Assembly (NCBI RefSeq): GCF_029436685.1
Contig: NZ_JAROCY010000005.1
Location: forward strand, 186,001-250,000
DNA: 64,000 nt
Source of the DNA: Novosphingobium cyanobacteriorum
GTDB taxonomy: Bacteria; Pseudomonadota; Alphaproteobacteria; Sphingomonadales; Sphingomonadaceae
Reading direction: 5' to 3'
The position numbers and the translations under genes are program-made. The notes beneath the pieces are model-generated. The model had not been told where the DNA came from, did no database searches, and saw only the letters and a program-made list of their open reading frames with translations. Below, piece by piece: positions 63,057 to 64,000 of this stretch; the first letter of the stretch is position 1, and each line of letters opens with the position of its first letter.

Positions 63057-64000
63057 ATGAAAATCTTTTCCATGCTGAAGACCGGCGCTGCGCCTGCCGC
63101 ACTCGGCGTTGCACTGCTGGCCGGGCCGGCATTCGCGCAGGAAGCAGCGCCGCAGGCCGGCGCTGCTGCCTCGGGCGACGAGGTCATCGTCGTCACCGGT
63201 TCGCGTATCGCGCGGCCCGATCTCACGAGCACGAGCCCGCTGAATGTTGTCGGTGCGTCCGACATCGCGCTCAAGGGCGGCTCGGCGAACATCGAAAACG
63301 TGCTGAACGACCTGCCGCAAGTCACGCCGACCACCAGCGGCGCGTCCAACAACCCGGGCGGCGGTGTCGCCACGGTCAACCTGCGCAACCTGGGTGACCA
63401 GCGCACCCTCGTCCTCGTCGACGGTCGTCGCTACATGTCGTACGACGTCAACCAGGTGGTCGACCTCAACACCATTCCGTCGGCCCTGATCGAGCGCGTC
63501 GACGTGGTCACCGGCGGCCAGTCGGCGGTCTACGGTTCCGACGCCATTGCCGGTGTCGTCAACTTCAGCCTGAAGCGCAACTTCTCGGGCATCACCGTGA
63601 ACAGCAGCTATGACCTGACCGGTCGTGGCGACGGGGCGATCTTCGACATCAACGGCGTCGTTGGCGGCAACTTCGAAGACGGCCGCGGCAACGCCACGAT
63701 GTTCGTCGGCTACACCGAGCGTAAGGCGGTGTTCGCTGCTGCGCGCGGTTTCGCCAAGAATGCGCTGGTTGACAACGGTGATGGCACCTTCAGTTTCGGC
63801 GGATCGGGCTCGGTGCCGCAGGGTCGTATCAACCTGCCCGGCATTGGCGCCGCAACTGGCCTTGGATGCGACATCCAAGATTTCGCCGGTGGCGTGAACA
63901 GCTGCTACGATTCGACCGCTGACGCGTACAACTATGCGCCGATCAACTACCTGCAGGTGCCGCAGAAGCGCTTCGTGGTCGCCGGCATGGCGCACTACGA
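63057..64000 (+). CDS. TonB-dependent receptor, 3' end outside window
   Basis: The first 314 codons are visible. A signal peptide (MLKTGAAPAALGVALLAGPA, cleavage after AFAQ) is followed by a TonB-box-like GDEVIVVTGSRIARP, and the plug domain with LRNLGDQRTLVLVDGRRYM, NTIPSALIERVDVVTGGQSA and VYGSDAIAGVVNF. The beta barrel begins near residue 180. Receptors of this group in sphingomonads take up siderophores, glycans or aromatic compounds; substrate cannot be told. No regulator gene is visible at this end. Confidence 0.92.
   Translation, partial: MKIFSMLKTGAAPAALGVALLAGPAFAQEAAPQAGAAASGDEVIVVTGSRIARPDLTSTSPLNVVGASDIALKGGSANIENVLNDLPQVTPTTSGASNNPGGGVATVNLRNLGDQRTLVLVDGRRYMSYDVNQVVDLNTIPSALIERVDVVTGGQSAVYGSDAIAGVVNFSLKRNFSGITVNSSYDLTGRGDGAIFDINGVVGGNFEDGRGNATMFVGYTERKAVFAAARGFAKNALVDNGDGTFSFGGSGSVPQGRINLPGIGAATGLGCDIQDFAGGVNSCYDSTADAYNYAPINYLQVPQKRFVVAGMAHY

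Overview
The window is a GC-rich alphaproteobacterial chromosome segment. It most probably comes from the Sphingomonadales (Novosphingobium/Sphingomonas-like), judged from gene content and order, GTG/TTG starts, CarD, UPF0262, DUF1491, DUF2093 and a TonB receptor typical of that order. It contains 63 protein genes, two of them cut by the window edges. I saw no tRNA, rRNA, CRISPR array, prophage or insertion sequence.

The centre of the layout is a probable chromosomal replication origin at 17379-17744. It lies between the PpsR-type kinase/phosphorylase gene and hemE, the position of the Caulobacter origin. It carries DnaA-box-like sites and an AT-rich stretch. Left of it, on the minus strand, is the tightly overlapping cluster ppsR-maf-aroE-coaE, then dnaQ, hpf, ptsN, a thioesterase, DUF1491 and a SleB hydrolase. 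Right of it, mainly on the plus strand, come hemE, (purH, a heparinase-like gene, rpe, an ABC exporter and a 2-hydroxyacid dehydrogenase), hemJ, rho, mnmE, mnmG, rsmG, parA and parB. Four parS sites lie around mnmG/rsmG, two of them inside rsmG.

The most unusual part is 4.8-10.7 kb. It holds a myo-inositol-1-phosphate synthase of the mycobacterial type, two nucleotidyltransferases resembling alcohol-phosphate cytidylyltransferases, two CDP-alcohol phosphotransferases with intact active-site motifs, a HAD phosphatase and a flippase upstream. One phosphotransferase has the layout of the archaeal inositol-phosphate cytidylyltransferase/DIPP synthase fusion, but its nucleotidyltransferase half looks degenerate. 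Together they look like a route that makes inositol phosphate, activates it as CDP-inositol and transfers it to a lipid or polyol acceptor. The product cannot be read from the sequence.

From 37.9 to 64 kb the window holds mostly housekeeping and accessory genes: two acyl-CoA dehydrogenases, a PQQ-type sugar dehydrogenase, threonylcarbamoyl-AMP synthase, CarD, FdxA, a SUV3-like helicase, rpoZ, dnaB, cdd, dcd, an NsrR-like regulator with a single-domain globin and DoxX, an adenosine-kinase-like PfkB protein, purD, xseA, an M23 peptidase and the start of a TonB receptor. Intergenic spaces carry several families of palindromic repeats (10.7, 18.8, 26.8, 33.3, 39.2, 40.8, 42.4, 46.5, 55.3, 57.1 and 58.8 kb) and clear Rho-independent terminators.
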